From contig JBAYJC010000010.1 of NCBI GenBank assembly GCA_041665285.1, positions 1-44,480 of the forward strand: DNA of 44,480 nucleotides. Reading direction: 5' to 3'. This DNA is from JBAYJC01 sp041665285. Lineage in GTDB: Bacteria; Patescibacteriota; Patescibacteriia; 2-12-FULL-60-25. Shown here in pieces: positions 13,545 through 21,172 of the stretch; the stretch's first letter is position 1; the number at the start of each line of letters is the position of its first letter. Position numbers and translations under genes: made by a program. Below the pieces are notes generated by a model. That model saw only the letters and a list, made by a program, of their open reading frames with translations, was not told where the DNA came from and did not search any database.

Positions 13545-15092
13545 ATGTCTGACAAAATCAAACTCACCCCACGCACCAACCCAGATGCACGCCGCATGTA
13601 TTGGATGAATCGTTTGGAAGTGCAACGCGAAGATGGAACTGCAGAAGAACTGCGGCCCACCCCAGAAGTCATTGCGGTTGCTATTGCAAAATGTTCGCGC
13701 TTTGATACGCCATTCGATCAAAATCTTGACGATGTTTCTTTGGAAAAAGCCGCGGAGTTTCATGAGAAGTGGGTTGTGGGTTATGGCCATTCGTCTGTCG
13801 CAGAGCACGCGACCTGCTCCGTGGCTATTGAAAACATTTCTCAAGTGCTTGCCAAAATTATTGAGGATGCACGTTTGGCGTCATACACGGAAAAAAGCAC
13901 GCGCTATCAACCATTTAGCCGCTCACGCATGTATGTGCCGCCCATCGTGGCACAAAGCCGTTTAGCCGCGGAATATAATAAAGTTGCGGATCTGCTCTTT
14001 GGATTTTACGAAGAGCTTCGTCAGCCAGTTGCCGCGCTCATGCGTGAACGTTTTCCCAACACAGACGAGCTTTCTGAAAAACAATACGAGGCACAAATTC
14101 GTGGGCGCGCACTCGATGCCACACGGTGCATCCTACCTGCTGGCTATCTCACGGCGCTTGGCATGACCGCGAATGCGCGTGCTTGGGAGCAGGTCATCAG
14201 CAAACTCCTCTCACATCCGTTGGAAGAAGCGCGTATTGTCGGCGAGGAGCTCAAAACGATTTTACGCGGCCCAGCAGATCAAGATGCGAATGCCGCCTTG
14301 TACACAAAGGCTTTGCCCACATTATTAAAATATGCGGATGCAAAACCCTATCTTCAACGCGTACTGACGGACGTCACGATCGCTACCGCTCCATTTGTTC
14401 CGATTCAAGAGACCGTGCAAACAGATCTGCCACGTGCACGCATGACGCGCGACGATGCCTGGGCGGAAATGCGCGTGGCCGCGGCGCTCATGATGCGCAC
14501 GTCACGCATTTCCTACGAAGAAGCGCTCGAGGCCCTACAACAAGAACCAAAGGCCAGCGGCAAAATCCTCGACGCGGCGCTTGCCAATCGTGGAGCGCAC
14601 GATGCTCCGGTACGTGAATTGGAGCACGCCGTGTTTCAACATGAGATCGTCACGGATTACGGGGCGTGGAAAGACATCCAACGCCATCGCATGTGTACGC
14701 AAACCAACCAACTCTTTGGCACAGAGCTTGGCTATGTGATGCCAGATGAAATGCGCATCTTAAGCCAAGCAGATCGCTATGCCAGCGTGATGAAAAAAGC
14801 GGATGAACTCTACCATCACATGCTAGATGAGGGCATGGCACATGAGGCGCAATATATTATTCCCATGGCCTATCGTAAACGCATGCTCGTATCCTGGAAT
14901 CTCCGCGAGCTCTTCCATTTTATTGAATTACGCTCTGGCATCAAAGGCCATCCAGAGTATCGCCGCGTGGCACAGGAAGTGTGGCGCACGCTCGAAGATA
15001 CGCATCCTACGATCGCGAAATATATTCGCGTGGATTTGCGCGGCAACGAAGCAACCACGTCAACGGTCGGCGCAAAACCAAAAGGAGTATAA
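13545..15092 (+). CDS. thyX: FAD-dependent thymidylate synthase, long two-domain form
   Basis: ThyX methylates dUMP to dTMP using methylene-tetrahydrofolate and reduced FAD. At about 515 residues this protein is twice the normal ThyX length and contains two ThyX-like halves. The first has GHSSVAEHAT (81-90) and EKSTRYQPF (116-124) but lacks the classical RHRx7S; EDARLASY stands in its place. The second keeps RHRMCTQTNQ (RHR at 380-382) and ends HFIELRSGIKGHPEYRRVAQEVW. The halves could act as an internal dimer with one degenerate flavin site. ATG at 13545 (MSDKIKLTP) is chosen; an earlier in-frame ATG at 13518 is possible. It follows dut and precedes tmk by 9 nt. Confidence 0.88.
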   Translation: MSDKIKLTPRTNPDARRMYWMNRLEVQREDGTAEELRPTPEVIAVAIAKCSRFDTPFDQNLDDVSLEKAAEFHEKWVVGYGHSSVAEHATCSVAIENISQVLAKIIEDARLASYTEKSTRYQPFSRSRMYVPPIVAQSRLAAEYNKVADLLFGFYEELRQPVAALMRERFPNTDELSEKQYEAQIRGRALDATRCILPAGYLTALGMTANARAWEQVISKLLSHPLEEARIVGEELKTILRGPADQDANAALYTKALPTLLKYADAKPYLQRVLTDVTIATAPFVPIQETVQTDLPRARMTRDDAWAEMRVAAALMMRTSRISYEEALEALQQEPKASGKILDAALANRGAHDAPVRELEHAVFQHEIVTDYGAWKDIQRHRMCTQTNQLFGTELGYVMPDEMRILSQADRYASVMKKADELYHHMLDEGMAHEAQYIIPMAYRKRMLVSWNLRELFHFIELRSGIKGHPEYRRVAQEVWRTLEDTHPTIAKYIRVDLRGNEATTSTVGAKPKGV

Positions 15093-15101
15093 TGGCGTTG
15101 T

Positions 15102-15842
15102 ATGCCCCTCATTGTTCTCGATGCGATTGACGGCGCGGGAAAAAGCACCGTGATCCGCGGTATTGCGGATCATTTTCGCGCACAAGGGAAAGCTGTCTTT
15201 GACCTTGTTGCGTACATGCAAGAGCATGGCAGTCTCCCCGAAGTGGACGGTCCGGAGCTCGCAAACATCAACGTACTCATCTCTGCGGAGCCCACGTATT
15301 GCTGGGTAGGTAAAGCGATTCGTGAAGAAGTAATCAAAACACATCCGCATCGCATCTACGATGTACAAACCATCGCCCGCTTCTTTTCTGAAGATCGACT
15401 TATCCTCTTCAAGCACGTCATTCTCCCATTTTTACAGTCCCGTGCAGATCGTTGGGTGATTCAAGATCGCGGTTGCATCACCTCGCTTACGTATCAGCCG
15501 CTGGATGCACGCATCAAAGGCGATACAACAGTCACAGAATCCTGGATCGCCTCCCTTCCGGGCAACGCACTTGAGCTCTCTCGTCCCCCAGAACTCCTCC
15601 TACTCCTGCGCCTTGCTCCCGCCGTAGCTATGGATCGTCTTGCTGGACGCACGAGTAAAGTTGACGGCGATGTCTTTGAAATTGCCACGTTTCAAGAACA
15701 ACTCGCCCTTCGCTATCGCGATCCACAAGTCCTCGCACCCTACAAAAATGCAGGGACCGCCATCGTAGAGGTAGATGCCTCTCAAACACCAGAGCGGGTC
15801 GTAGCGGAAGCCTTGCGCCACATCATAGCTCTTGCGTTGTAA
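15102..15842 (+). CDS. tmk: Thymidylate kinase-like protein
   Basis: dTMP kinase converts dTMP to dTDP. The 246-residue protein begins LIVLDAIDGAGKSTVIRGIA with a P-loop GAGKST near residue 12. It has SAEPTYCWVGKAIREEVI in the position of the TMK REPG.T..G..IR motif and QDRGCITSLTYQPL in the position of DRY..S..AYQ, with an Arg-containing lid (RLAGRTSKVDGD). The Pro-Gly of the classical motif is altered to Pro-Thr, so this is a divergent TMK of slightly long form. Its place directly after dut and thyX makes dTMP the likely substrate and completes the route dUTP to dUMP to dTMP to dTDP. Confidence 0.85.
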   Translation: MPLIVLDAIDGAGKSTVIRGIADHFRAQGKAVFDLVAYMQEHGSLPEVDGPELANINVLISAEPTYCWVGKAIREEVIKTHPHRIYDVQTIARFFSEDRLILFKHVILPFLQSRADRWVIQDRGCITSLTYQPLDARIKGDTTVTESWIASLPGNALELSRPPELLLLLRLAPAVAMDRLAGRTSKVDGDVFEIATFQEQLALRYRDPQVLAPYKNAGTAIVEVDASQTPERVVAEALRHIIALAL

Positions 15843-15880
15843 AAGCGAGGTATCAAGATGCCCTCATCCTACACAAACGC

Positions 15881-15955
15881 AGTCATGTTACAGCCTCTCT
15901 CTACGAATAGACTATGCCATTCTCATTCCATAGATATGCATAGTCATGTTACAAT
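15881..15955 (+). promoter_or_regulatory. Control region of the DUF805 gene with direct and inverted repeats
   Basis: AGTCATGTTACA occurs at 15881-15892 and again at 15942-15953. Between and overlapping them, GACTATG (15910-15916) is complementary to CATAGTC (15939-15945). The second direct repeat overlaps an extended -10 element, TGT-TACAAT (15950-15955), so the repeats could be operator sites. Both are visible in sequence; regulation is inference. Confidence 0.45.
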
Positions 15956-15990
15956 CCTTCATATAATTCCTAAATAACGTACTACGTGCT

Positions 15991-16329
15991 ATGCACTATT
16001 TTATTGCGGCTTTAACAAAATATGCAGAGTTTCATGGTCGCGCACGTAGGGCAGAATTCTGGTATTTTAATTTATTCGTCGTTATTATCGGTTTTGCGAT
16101 TAGCTTCCTCGAAGCACTGCTTAATGTTGAGGGACAAATCCTCTCGGGTCTCTTTAATCTTGGTATCCTCCTTCCATCCATTGCCGTAGGTGTCCGAAGA
16201 ATGCACGACGTAAACAAAAGCGGATGGTTCCTGTTGATTCCAATCTATAGTTTCGTCTTGGCGGTCACCGATGGAACAAAGGGCGACAATAGGTTTGGCT
16301 CCGATCCAAAAGCAACGGCGAGCAAATAA
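15991..16329 (+). CDS. DUF805 family inner-membrane protein
   Basis: The 112-residue protein shows the DUF805 pattern. An N-terminal amphipathic segment (YAEFHGRARRAEFWYFNLF) comes first, followed by transmembrane helices (VVIIGFAISFLEALL and LFNLGILLPSIAVGVR). The conserved VRRMHDVNKSGWFLLIPIYSF follows, and the family's C-terminal GDNRFGSDP. The family is widespread and of unknown function; some members sit near membrane or phage-related genes. The gene has its own promoter region with repeats and its own terminator. Confidence 0.88.
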   Translation: MHYFIAALTKYAEFHGRARRAEFWYFNLFVVIIGFAISFLEALLNVEGQILSGLFNLGILLPSIAVGVRRMHDVNKSGWFLLIPIYSFVLAVTDGTKGDNRFGSDPKATASK

Positions 16330-16336
16330 GTCCACT

Positions 16337-16371
16337 AAAATCGAGCCACCACACGTGGCTCGATTTTTTTT
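16337..16371 (+). terminator. Intrinsic terminator
   Basis: AAAATCGAGCCAC (16337-16349) pairs with GTGGCTCGATTTT (16355-16367), followed by more T residues. Confidence 0.9.
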
Positions 16372-16382
16372 CTCACATGCCG

Positions 16383-16388
16383 TACACT
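16383..16388 (+). promoter_or_regulatory. -10 box (TACACT) close to a start codon
   Basis: TACACT ends 10 nt before the ATG at 16399, predicting a leader of only a few nucleotides. No good -35 box is visible. Confidence 0.4.
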
Positions 16389-16398
16389 ATCTTCATCT

Positions 16399-17172
16399 AT
16401 GGCAACCACGTCCCTTCTTTCCGCGCGCCTGCTCATTTCCGATAGTTGGCACCACTACGTCAAACATTGGAACTACATGATGGAGGTCTCCCTTTGGCTC
16501 CTCTTGTTTCCGCTTCTCTCTTTGCTTGTAGCATTTACCGTCGCCCCTTTCTCTCTGGATATCGCCACGATTCTTTTTGTCGTGTTTGCCCTTGTTGACG
16601 CTCTCTTCACCACCTGGGTCATGGTACGCCTCATTCGCTTGTGTTTCGCACAAAATCCCGCAGAAGAAGGTCGCATCGTTACAAATCTGCATCTTGGATG
16701 GGAACTTTTCGTCCCCATGATTTGGGTGCACATCCTCACGCTCTTTGCTGTGCTCGGCGGTTCCGTATTACTCTTCTTCCCTGGTCTTTGGCTCGGAGTG
16801 CTCTTTGCCTTTGCTCCTTTGCTCGTCGTGGACAGCAACGTACGAGGCATCAAAGCGCTTGCCGCGTCCGCTGAACTCGTCAAAGGACGCTGGTGGCCAA
16901 CCTTTTGGCGTATACTCGCAGGAGGGTTTTTCTTTCTCTTGCTCATCATTGTTTCTCTTTGGGCCCTCAGCCTGTTCATTGGTCTTTTCACGGGTGCTGG
17001 AGCTATCCAAAGCCTCCTCAACCTCTCTGTTGAACAAACAGCCTATACCGTGGAGTCTTTCCGCATGGAAACCATTTCCATCCTCCTCAACCGCTTGCCA
17101 GAAGCTCTGTTCCTCCCCGTGTTCTACCTCTTTCTGACCAAACTGTACCGCATCCTCAAAGTCACGCGGTAA
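16399..17172 (+). CDS. Polytopic membrane protein of unknown function
   Basis: The 257-residue protein has about six hydrophobic segments: VSLWLLLFPLLSLLVAFTV, ATILFVVFALVDALFTTWV, VPMIWVHILTLFAVLGGSVLLF, LWLGVLFAFAPLLVV, GGFFFLLLIIVSLWALSLFIG and FLPVFYLFLTKLY. Between them lies a soluble stretch, DSNVRGIKALAASAELVKGRWWPTFWRIL. This layout, including the S-x-x-L-x-x-G-x-[WF]-W segment before a helix, is seen in uncharacterised GDPD-membrane-domain-like and YciC-like proteins. I cannot assign a function. It is monocistronic between two terminators. Confidence 0.75.
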   Translation: MATTSLLSARLLISDSWHHYVKHWNYMMEVSLWLLLFPLLSLLVAFTVAPFSLDIATILFVVFALVDALFTTWVMVRLIRLCFAQNPAEEGRIVTNLHLGWELFVPMIWVHILTLFAVLGGSVLLFFPGLWLGVLFAFAPLLVVDSNVRGIKALAASAELVKGRWWPTFWRILAGGFFFLLLIIVSLWALSLFIGLFTGAGAIQSLLNLSVEQTAYTVESFRMETISILLNRLPEALFLPVFYLFLTKLYRILKVTR

Positions 17173-17189
17173 TACGACTACTCAGCTCC

Positions 17190-17220
17190 CAAAGACGCCC
17201 AACCGGGCGTCTTTGCTTCT
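17190..17220 (+). terminator. Intrinsic terminator
   Basis: CAAAGACGCCC (17190-17200) pairs with GGGCGTCTTTG (17205-17215) around AACC; the T-run is short. Confidence 0.8.
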
Positions 17221-17248
17221 TGCTTGCCTTGCGTATAAACCCTATGAT
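17220..17248 (+). promoter_or_regulatory. Promoter of gatB
   Basis: TTGCTT (17220-17225) and TATGAT (17243-17248) are 17 nt apart. The ATG at 17258 is 9 nt after the -10 box, so the mRNA would have a leader of about 2-3 nt. Confidence 0.65.
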
Positions 17249-17257
17249 ACTCACGTT

Positions 17258-18772
17258 ATGCCATCCTATATCCCGATTATCGGACTTGAAATCCATGCGC
17301 GGCTCAAAACCGCCTCCAAAATGTTTTGCCGCTGTCCAAATGTCTCAGACGATACAGCGCCAAATACCGCGATTTGTCCGGTCTGCACAGGACAGCCAGG
17401 AGCGCTTCCCGTGGTAAACGCCGAAGCCATTCGCCTTGGTGTACGCACAGGGCTTGCCCTTGGATGCACCATCCCAGACACATCGCATTTTGATCGCAAG
17501 AATTATTTTTATCCCGACCTTCCAAAGGGCTACCAAATTTCGCAATACGATTTCCCCATTGCCGAACACGGCCAGCTCGCCATTGATGGAGCGCATCCGA
17601 TCGGGATCACACGCGCACATCTCGAAGAGGATGCCGCGAAAAATATTCATGATGCAGACAGCAACGCAACGCTTGTCGACTATAACCGTTCCAGTACACC
17701 GCTTCTTGAAATCGTCACAGAGCCAGACCTACGCTCGCCTGCAGAAGCGAAAGCGTTCCTGCAAGAGTTGCAGGCGATTTTGCGTGCCATTCGCGCCTCA
17801 GAAGCAGACATGGAAAAGGGATACATGCGCTGTGATGCAAACGTTTCGCTGATGCCCGTGGATGAGAATAATCTGCCGCTCCAGCACACGCTCAATCCAA
17901 AGGTAGAGGTGAAAAATATGAACTCGTTCCGTTCTGTGGAACGCGCTCTACAATACGAAATCGAACGACAGACCGTGATTTACAACGAAGGAAAACTCGC
18001 CTCTCCGGAAACGCGCGGCTGGGATGAAAACAAGGGCGTGACCGTTTCGCAACGGTCCAAAGAAACGAGCGCTGACTATCGCTACTTTCCAGAACCAGAT
18101 TTGCCACCGCTTGATCTCATTACGATCCGTGAGGAAGAAAAATCACATCTGCCAGAACTCCCAACCGCTCAACGCCTGCGCTTGATGGATGAATGGGGCT
18201 TTACCGCAGATGATGCACGTTTTCTCGTTGCCAATGACGGCTGGGCTGAGTACGCCGAACGCGTCATGGGAGAGCTTGGCGGCTGGATGGAGGCTGATGA
18301 CCTTGAGAACAAAAAGCGCGGCGGAGATTTTCTGGCAGAGCGTAAAACGCAACTTGCAAAACTCGCGACTGGATGGCTGACGAGCAAGCTTGCGGGATTG
18401 CTCGCGCAACAAGGGAAAACGATCGCGGATGTTAAAATTGAGGCAGAAGATTTTGCCGAATTTTTGCACCTCATTGATCAAGGGAAGGTGAACAGTGCCA
18501 ATGCACAAAAACTTCTGGCGCTCATGTTGGAAAATGGCGAAGACCCGTCGCAGATCATGGAAGAGCACAACCTCGGACAGAGCGATGACCCAAAGCTCAT
18601 CGAAGAAGTTGTCACACAACTTATCATCCAAAACCCACCGCAGGCCGCGCAGATCAAGGCCGGAAAGGTTGCCCTCATTAAGTGGTTCGTTGGCGCGGTC
18701 ATGAAGTCCACAGAGGGACGCGCCAATCCTGTGCAAGCAGAGGAAGAGATTCGAAAACAGCTCGGCATATAA
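17258..18772 (+). CDS. gatB: Asp-tRNA(Asn)/Glu-tRNA(Gln) amidotransferase subunit B
   Basis: GatB binds misacylated Asp-tRNA(Asn) or Glu-tRNA(Gln) and activates it for amidation with ammonia from GatA. The 504-residue protein has the conserved start IPIIGLEIHARLKTASKMFC, the zinc-type cysteines in FCRCPN and NTAICPVCTGQPGALP, the cradle-domain stretches DRKNYFYPDLPKGYQISQYD, VDYNRSSTPLLEIVTEPD and SADYRYFPEPDLPP, and the C-terminal helical/YqeY-like tail (APQAAQIKAGKVALIKWFVGAVMKSTEGRANP-type). Length is normal. gatA and gatC are not in the window. The start at 17258 fits both conservation and the promoter; an upstream ATG at 17213 lies before the promoter. Confidence 0.96.
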   Translation: MPSYIPIIGLEIHARLKTASKMFCRCPNVSDDTAPNTAICPVCTGQPGALPVVNAEAIRLGVRTGLALGCTIPDTSHFDRKNYFYPDLPKGYQISQYDFPIAEHGQLAIDGAHPIGITRAHLEEDAAKNIHDADSNATLVDYNRSSTPLLEIVTEPDLRSPAEAKAFLQELQAILRAIRASEADMEKGYMRCDANVSLMPVDENNLPLQHTLNPKVEVKNMNSFRSVERALQYEIERQTVIYNEGKLASPETRGWDENKGVTVSQRSKETSADYRYFPEPDLPPLDLITIREEEKSHLPELPTAQRLRLMDEWGFTADDARFLVANDGWAEYAERVMGELGGWMEADDLENKKRGGDFLAERKTQLAKLATGWLTSKLAGLLAQQGKTIADVKIEAEDFAEFLHLIDQGKVNSANAQKLLALMLENGEDPSQIMEEHNLGQSDDPKLIEEVVTQLIIQNPPQAAQIKAGKVALIKWFVGAVMKSTEGRANPVQAEEEIRKQLGI

Positions 18773-18796
18773 AAATACGCCGCATGAGAGCGACGG

Positions 18797-19297
18797 TTAG
18801 GAGGCGCGACGACCTGCGAACGAACGACCGTGCATCAGATATCCCTGGGCGAGCGCGTCCACGGCCGCGAGCGCTTCGGTTTTTGTGATGCGGCCGTAAT
18901 CCGCGATCTGCCACAGGTCAGAGGTTGTGCGCACCGCAGGATGCAGACGCGAAGTCGTGGGGTCCACGAATGCGACCCAGCGCCGGCTGTCTTGCCAGAA
19001 GGAAACCGCGGCCGCATGGTTGCCGATCTCGAACACGGCTTTGACCGTGACACCCGTCTCCGGATGGAGCTTCCAGCCCCAGTACAAACGACCCGTCGAA
19101 CGCTCGCCAAAGCGATAGACCTCATCCTCCGTCGCGCTGCGAACGTTCATACGCCTCGCACACAAAGGACCCAGGCCATATCCCTCGAAGATCTCCCGCA
19201 TGCCACGGAACGCAATGAACGCGTCCAGGGCGTTCAACTGAATCAACGTATGCGGCTCCGGAGAGCCTTCCTCATCGAGAAACAGCGATCGTGCCAT
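18797..19297 (-). CDS. Hypothetical protein, second gene of a GC-rich SD-led operon
   Basis: Unrecognised 166-residue soluble protein starting MARSLFLDEEGSPEPH at 19297, with a strong AGGAGG 5 nt upstream. A longer in-frame extension exists upstream but overlaps the preceding gene and has no Shine-Dalgarno. The sequence has no signal peptide; it contains a Trp-rich middle (RLYWGWKLHPETGV, FWQDSRRWVAFVDPTT) and a helical C-terminus (TKTEALAAVDALAQGYLM). It starts 2 nt after the stop of the small membrane protein, so they are translated from one message. High GC and Shine-Dalgarno use set it apart from gatB next door. Confidence 0.7.
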   Translation of the reverse strand: MARSLFLDEEGSPEPHTLIQLNALDAFIAFRGMREIFEGYGLGPLCARRMNVRSATEDEVYRFGERSTGRLYWGWKLHPETGVTVKAVFEIGNHAAAVSFWQDSRRWVAFVDPTTSRLHPAVRTTSDLWQIADYGRITKTEALAAVDALAQGYLMHGRSFAGRRAS

Positions 19298-19299
19298 GG

Positions 19300-19587
19300 C
19301 TACCTCCTCACCGTGCGATCGGGACATTGAGTGACAACACCCGTGGGTCCGTGTCCAAAGCCGAAATAGTAACGGACGCATCCCTGAGCCGCGGTCTGCG
19401 GTGCCGATGCTGTCTTCGCACAATCTCCGGCCGTGCAGACCCTCGTGCCATCCATTCCCTCTCCCCAGAATCCGAGAAGGCCAATGGTCGCCAACCCCAC
19501 GAGCATCGCCACGTATATCCCTGCCGGGTTGTATTCCTCTGCGGAGACACCGCCATTGCGCTCGTCTGACTCTTTCAGTGTAGGCAT
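19300..19587 (-). CDS. Small single-pass membrane protein, first gene of a GC-rich operon
   Basis: Unrecognised 95-residue protein. An acidic N-terminus (MPTLKESDERNGGVSAEEYN) precedes one transmembrane helix (AGIYVAMLVGLATIGLLGFWG) and an exported tail with four cysteines (RVCTAGDCAK, AQGCVRYYF, VVTQCPDR) that could form two disulfides. GGAGGGG lies about 8 nt before the ATG at 19587, and a promoter is found further upstream. Its stop is 2 nt from the start of the next gene, suggesting the two products act together, for example a membrane anchor with a cytosolic partner; that link is inference. Confidence 0.7.
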   Translation of the reverse strand: MPTLKESDERNGGVSAEEYNPAGIYVAMLVGLATIGLLGFWGEGMDGTRVCTAGDCAKTASAPQTAAQGCVRYYFGFGHGPTGVVTQCPDRTVRR

Positions 19588-19615
19588 GTCGTTTTCCCCT
19601 CCGTGAATGCAACAT

Positions 19616-19645
19616 AATCTAAACAAAGGATGCGGCGACCGTCAA
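19616..19645 (-). promoter_or_regulatory. Promoter of the GC-rich two-gene operon
   Basis: On the minus strand TTGACG (19645-19640) and TAGATT (19621-19616) are 18 nt apart. Confidence 0.55.
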
Positions 19646-19671
19646 CTGGTACGGCCCGATGGATACAACAC

Positions 19672-19705
19672 GAAGATTCTTCGTCGTCCAACTCCTCAGA
19701 ATGAC
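19672..19705 (-). repeat. Dispersed repeat A, degenerate copy in inverted orientation
   Basis: GAAGATTCTTCG at the left and CTCAGAATGAC at the right are near-matches to the reverse complement of the ends of the repeat A copy at 19727-19766 (GTCATCCTGAGCG and GAAGGATCTTCG). The two copies face each other 21 nt apart. Confidence 0.55.
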
Positions 19706-19726
19706 GACCGACCCGCCGAATAACCC

Positions 19727-19766
19727 GTCATCCTGAGCGAAACGAAGTGAAGCCGAAGGATCTTCG
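19727..19766 (+). repeat. Dispersed repeat A, intergenic copy
   Basis: It begins GTCATCCTGAGCG and ends GAAGGATCTTCG, with a short AACGAAGTGAAGCC centre. The same ends occur in a longer copy inside elp3 (26177-26250, opposite orientation). Repeats with these ends are common in many bacterial genomes, but their origin is not known to me. Confidence 0.7.
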
Positions 19767-19781
19767 AATCGGACGGGCCCC

Positions 19782-19819
19782 ACCTCACCCTCATTCCCTC
19801 TCCTTCGTAAGGAGAGGGA
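19782..19819 (-). repeat. Dispersed repeat B, intergenic copy
   Basis: On the minus strand CCCTCTCCTTACGAAGGAGA-type palindrome is followed by GGGAATGAGGGTGAGGT. The copy in the methyltransferase gene (27877-27911) has the same layout, a palindrome followed by TTAGGGGAGGT. The stretch 19588-19894 holds no gene other than the promoter at 19616 and these repeats. Confidence 0.65.
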
Positions 19820-19837
19820 GGCCGGATCGAAGAACGA

Positions 19838-19876
19838 CAAAAAAACAAAATCCCCTCCGACGTGCGTCGAAGGGGA
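19838..19876 (-). terminator. Intrinsic terminator of the RRM gene
   Basis: Read on the minus strand, a stem of TCCCCTTCGAC-type with GTCGGAGGGGA (19876-19851, one mismatch) is followed by TTTTGTTTTTTT. Confidence 0.85.
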
Positions 19877-19894
19877 CTCTGTTTTCTCGTAGGT

Positions 19895-20164
19895 TTACGT
19901 TCGCGGGCGGCGCTCTTCCATGGGGCGCGCTTTGTTCACCGCGATCCGGCGACCACCAAGTTCTTGACCATGGAACATGGAGATGGCGGCTTCTGCAGCT
20001 GCATCATCAACCATTTCCACGAACGCGAACCCGCGTGGGCGGCCTGTCTCACGGTCCATGGGGATGAACACAGAGACGACCTCGCCAGCCTGGGAGAAAA
20101 GCTGTCGAAGCTCCTCGTCCGACGTGCGGTACGGGATGCCTCCGACAAAAAGCTTTGTAGGCAT
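19895..20164 (-). CDS. RRM-type RNA-binding protein
   Basis: The 89-residue protein is one RNA recognition motif with a short basic tail. RNP2 is KLFVGGIPY at about residues 4-12 and RNP1 is RPRGFAFVEM at about 42-51, with the aromatic residues that stack on RNA. Small single-RRM proteins of this type occur in cyanobacteria and scattered bacteria, where several are cold-induced and have long leaders. This gene has a textbook promoter and a leader of about 110 nt, fitting that pattern. It is monocistronic. The exact RNA targets are unknown. Confidence 0.9.
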   Translation of the reverse strand: MPTKLFVGGIPYRTSDEELRQLFSQAGEVVSVFIPMDRETGRPRGFAFVEMVDDAAAEAAISMFHGQELGGRRIAVNKARPMEERRPRT

Positions 20165-20276
20165 GCGTGAATGAGAATCCTCTTTCAGGATTTCTCAACA
20201 ACAATTAACTCGGGATACTCGTTTGCGCATGACTGCTTCCCCGACCAACGGAAGGACACTCGCACGTTCTTATCCA
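20165..20276 (-). promoter_or_regulatory. Long 5' leader of the RRM gene
   Basis: The promoter at 20282-20310 predicts transcription starting near 20275, giving a leader of about 110 nt with no credible ORF. A small hairpin (GAAATCCTGAAAGAGGATTCTC, 20197-20177) covers the only GAGGA purine-rich site before the start codon, which could make translation structure-dependent. Confidence 0.45.
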
Positions 20277-20281
20277 AAGAA

Positions 20282-20310
20282 AATGTAGCACATTTGGGAG
20301 GTTTTGTCAA
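20282..20310 (-). promoter_or_regulatory. Strong promoter of the RRM gene
   Basis: On the minus strand TTGACA (20310-20305) and TACATT (20287-20282) are 17 nt apart. Confidence 0.8.
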
Positions 20311-20338
20311 TCCCCTCACCAGAATCTAGACCAAAAAG

Positions 20339-21172
20339 TTATCCACAAACCAATGTCGCTTGTTCATCTCGCGCTAATGCGACCCAAAGTTCCGGCGAAA
20401 GATCCTCGGCGCGAACACGCGGATCAATGCCGAGGCGGTCGGCAATGGGCTTCCACATATCAGCCGTGAGGCCTAGATTCGATGAAAGAAGCTTCCGCGG
20501 GTGCGCAAACCCCTTTTTCGCGAGCGCCATGACCTTCTCCGGGTTTATTCCCCATTTTTTGAGGCGTTCTGCCTGGGACAGGGGTTCTATGGCCAAAATG
20601 GCAGATTCGACCTGTGGAGGCGGATAAAAGGCTCCTGCCGGAACGCGGCGGACAAGCGTCGCTGTCCGCGAAGCCAGAGCAACCATCAAAGACAAAAGCG
20701 AGGTCTTCCCCTCTTTCGCGATAGCTCGTTCCGCAACCTCGCGCTGGACCAAGACAACGACCTTTGCAGGCGGATTCTCATTCCAAAGCGCCTTACGTAA
20801 CGCGAGCGATGAAATGCTATACGGAAGGTTGGAAACAAATTTCCATTGACCGTCGCGAACAAAATCCATCCAATCAAGGCGCGCGGCATCGCCATGAATC
20901 ACCGTGAGCCCTTCTGGATACTGGCTCGTGAGATGCGCAAGAAAACGGCGGTCCTGCTCAATCGCTGTGACGTTCGCGCCCTGGTGAAGAAGAGCGTCCG
21001 TTAACACGCCGAGCCCTGGACCAACCTCCAGGACATGATCGCCCTGATGAATATCTGCCGCTCCCACAATGGCGTCCAACGCCACGGCGTCTATCAAAAA
21101 ATGCTGGCCGAGTTTTTTATTCGGCCTGCCACCTATCTTTTCTAATGCTTGATTGATCTCTGTTGGGGTCAT
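20339..21172 (-). CDS. rsmA: 16S rRNA (adenine(1518)-N6/adenine(1519)-N6)-dimethyltransferase
   Basis: RsmA (KsgA) dimethylates two adjacent adenines in helix 45 near the 3' end of 16S rRNA during small-subunit assembly. The 277-residue protein shows the conserved KKLGQHFLID (about 19-28), the SAM-binding VLEVGPGLGVLTDALL, an acidic EQDRRF, the catalytic SNLPYSISS, and the FYPPPQVESAILAIEP segment, then the C-terminal helical domain. Length is standard. Its start overlaps the stop of tsaC by 4 nt (ATGA type), indicating translational coupling. Confidence 0.95.
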   Translation of the reverse strand: MTPTEINQALEKIGGRPNKKLGQHFLIDAVALDAIVGAADIHQGDHVLEVGPGLGVLTDALLHQGANVTAIEQDRRFLAHLTSQYPEGLTVIHGDAARLDWMDFVRDGQWKFVSNLPYSISSLALRKALWNENPPAKVVVLVQREVAERAIAKEGKTSLLSLMVALASRTATLVRRVPAGAFYPPPQVESAILAIEPLSQAERLKKWGINPEKVMALAKKGFAHPRKLLSSNLGLTADMWKPIADRLGIDPRVRAEDLSPELWVALARDEQATLVCG

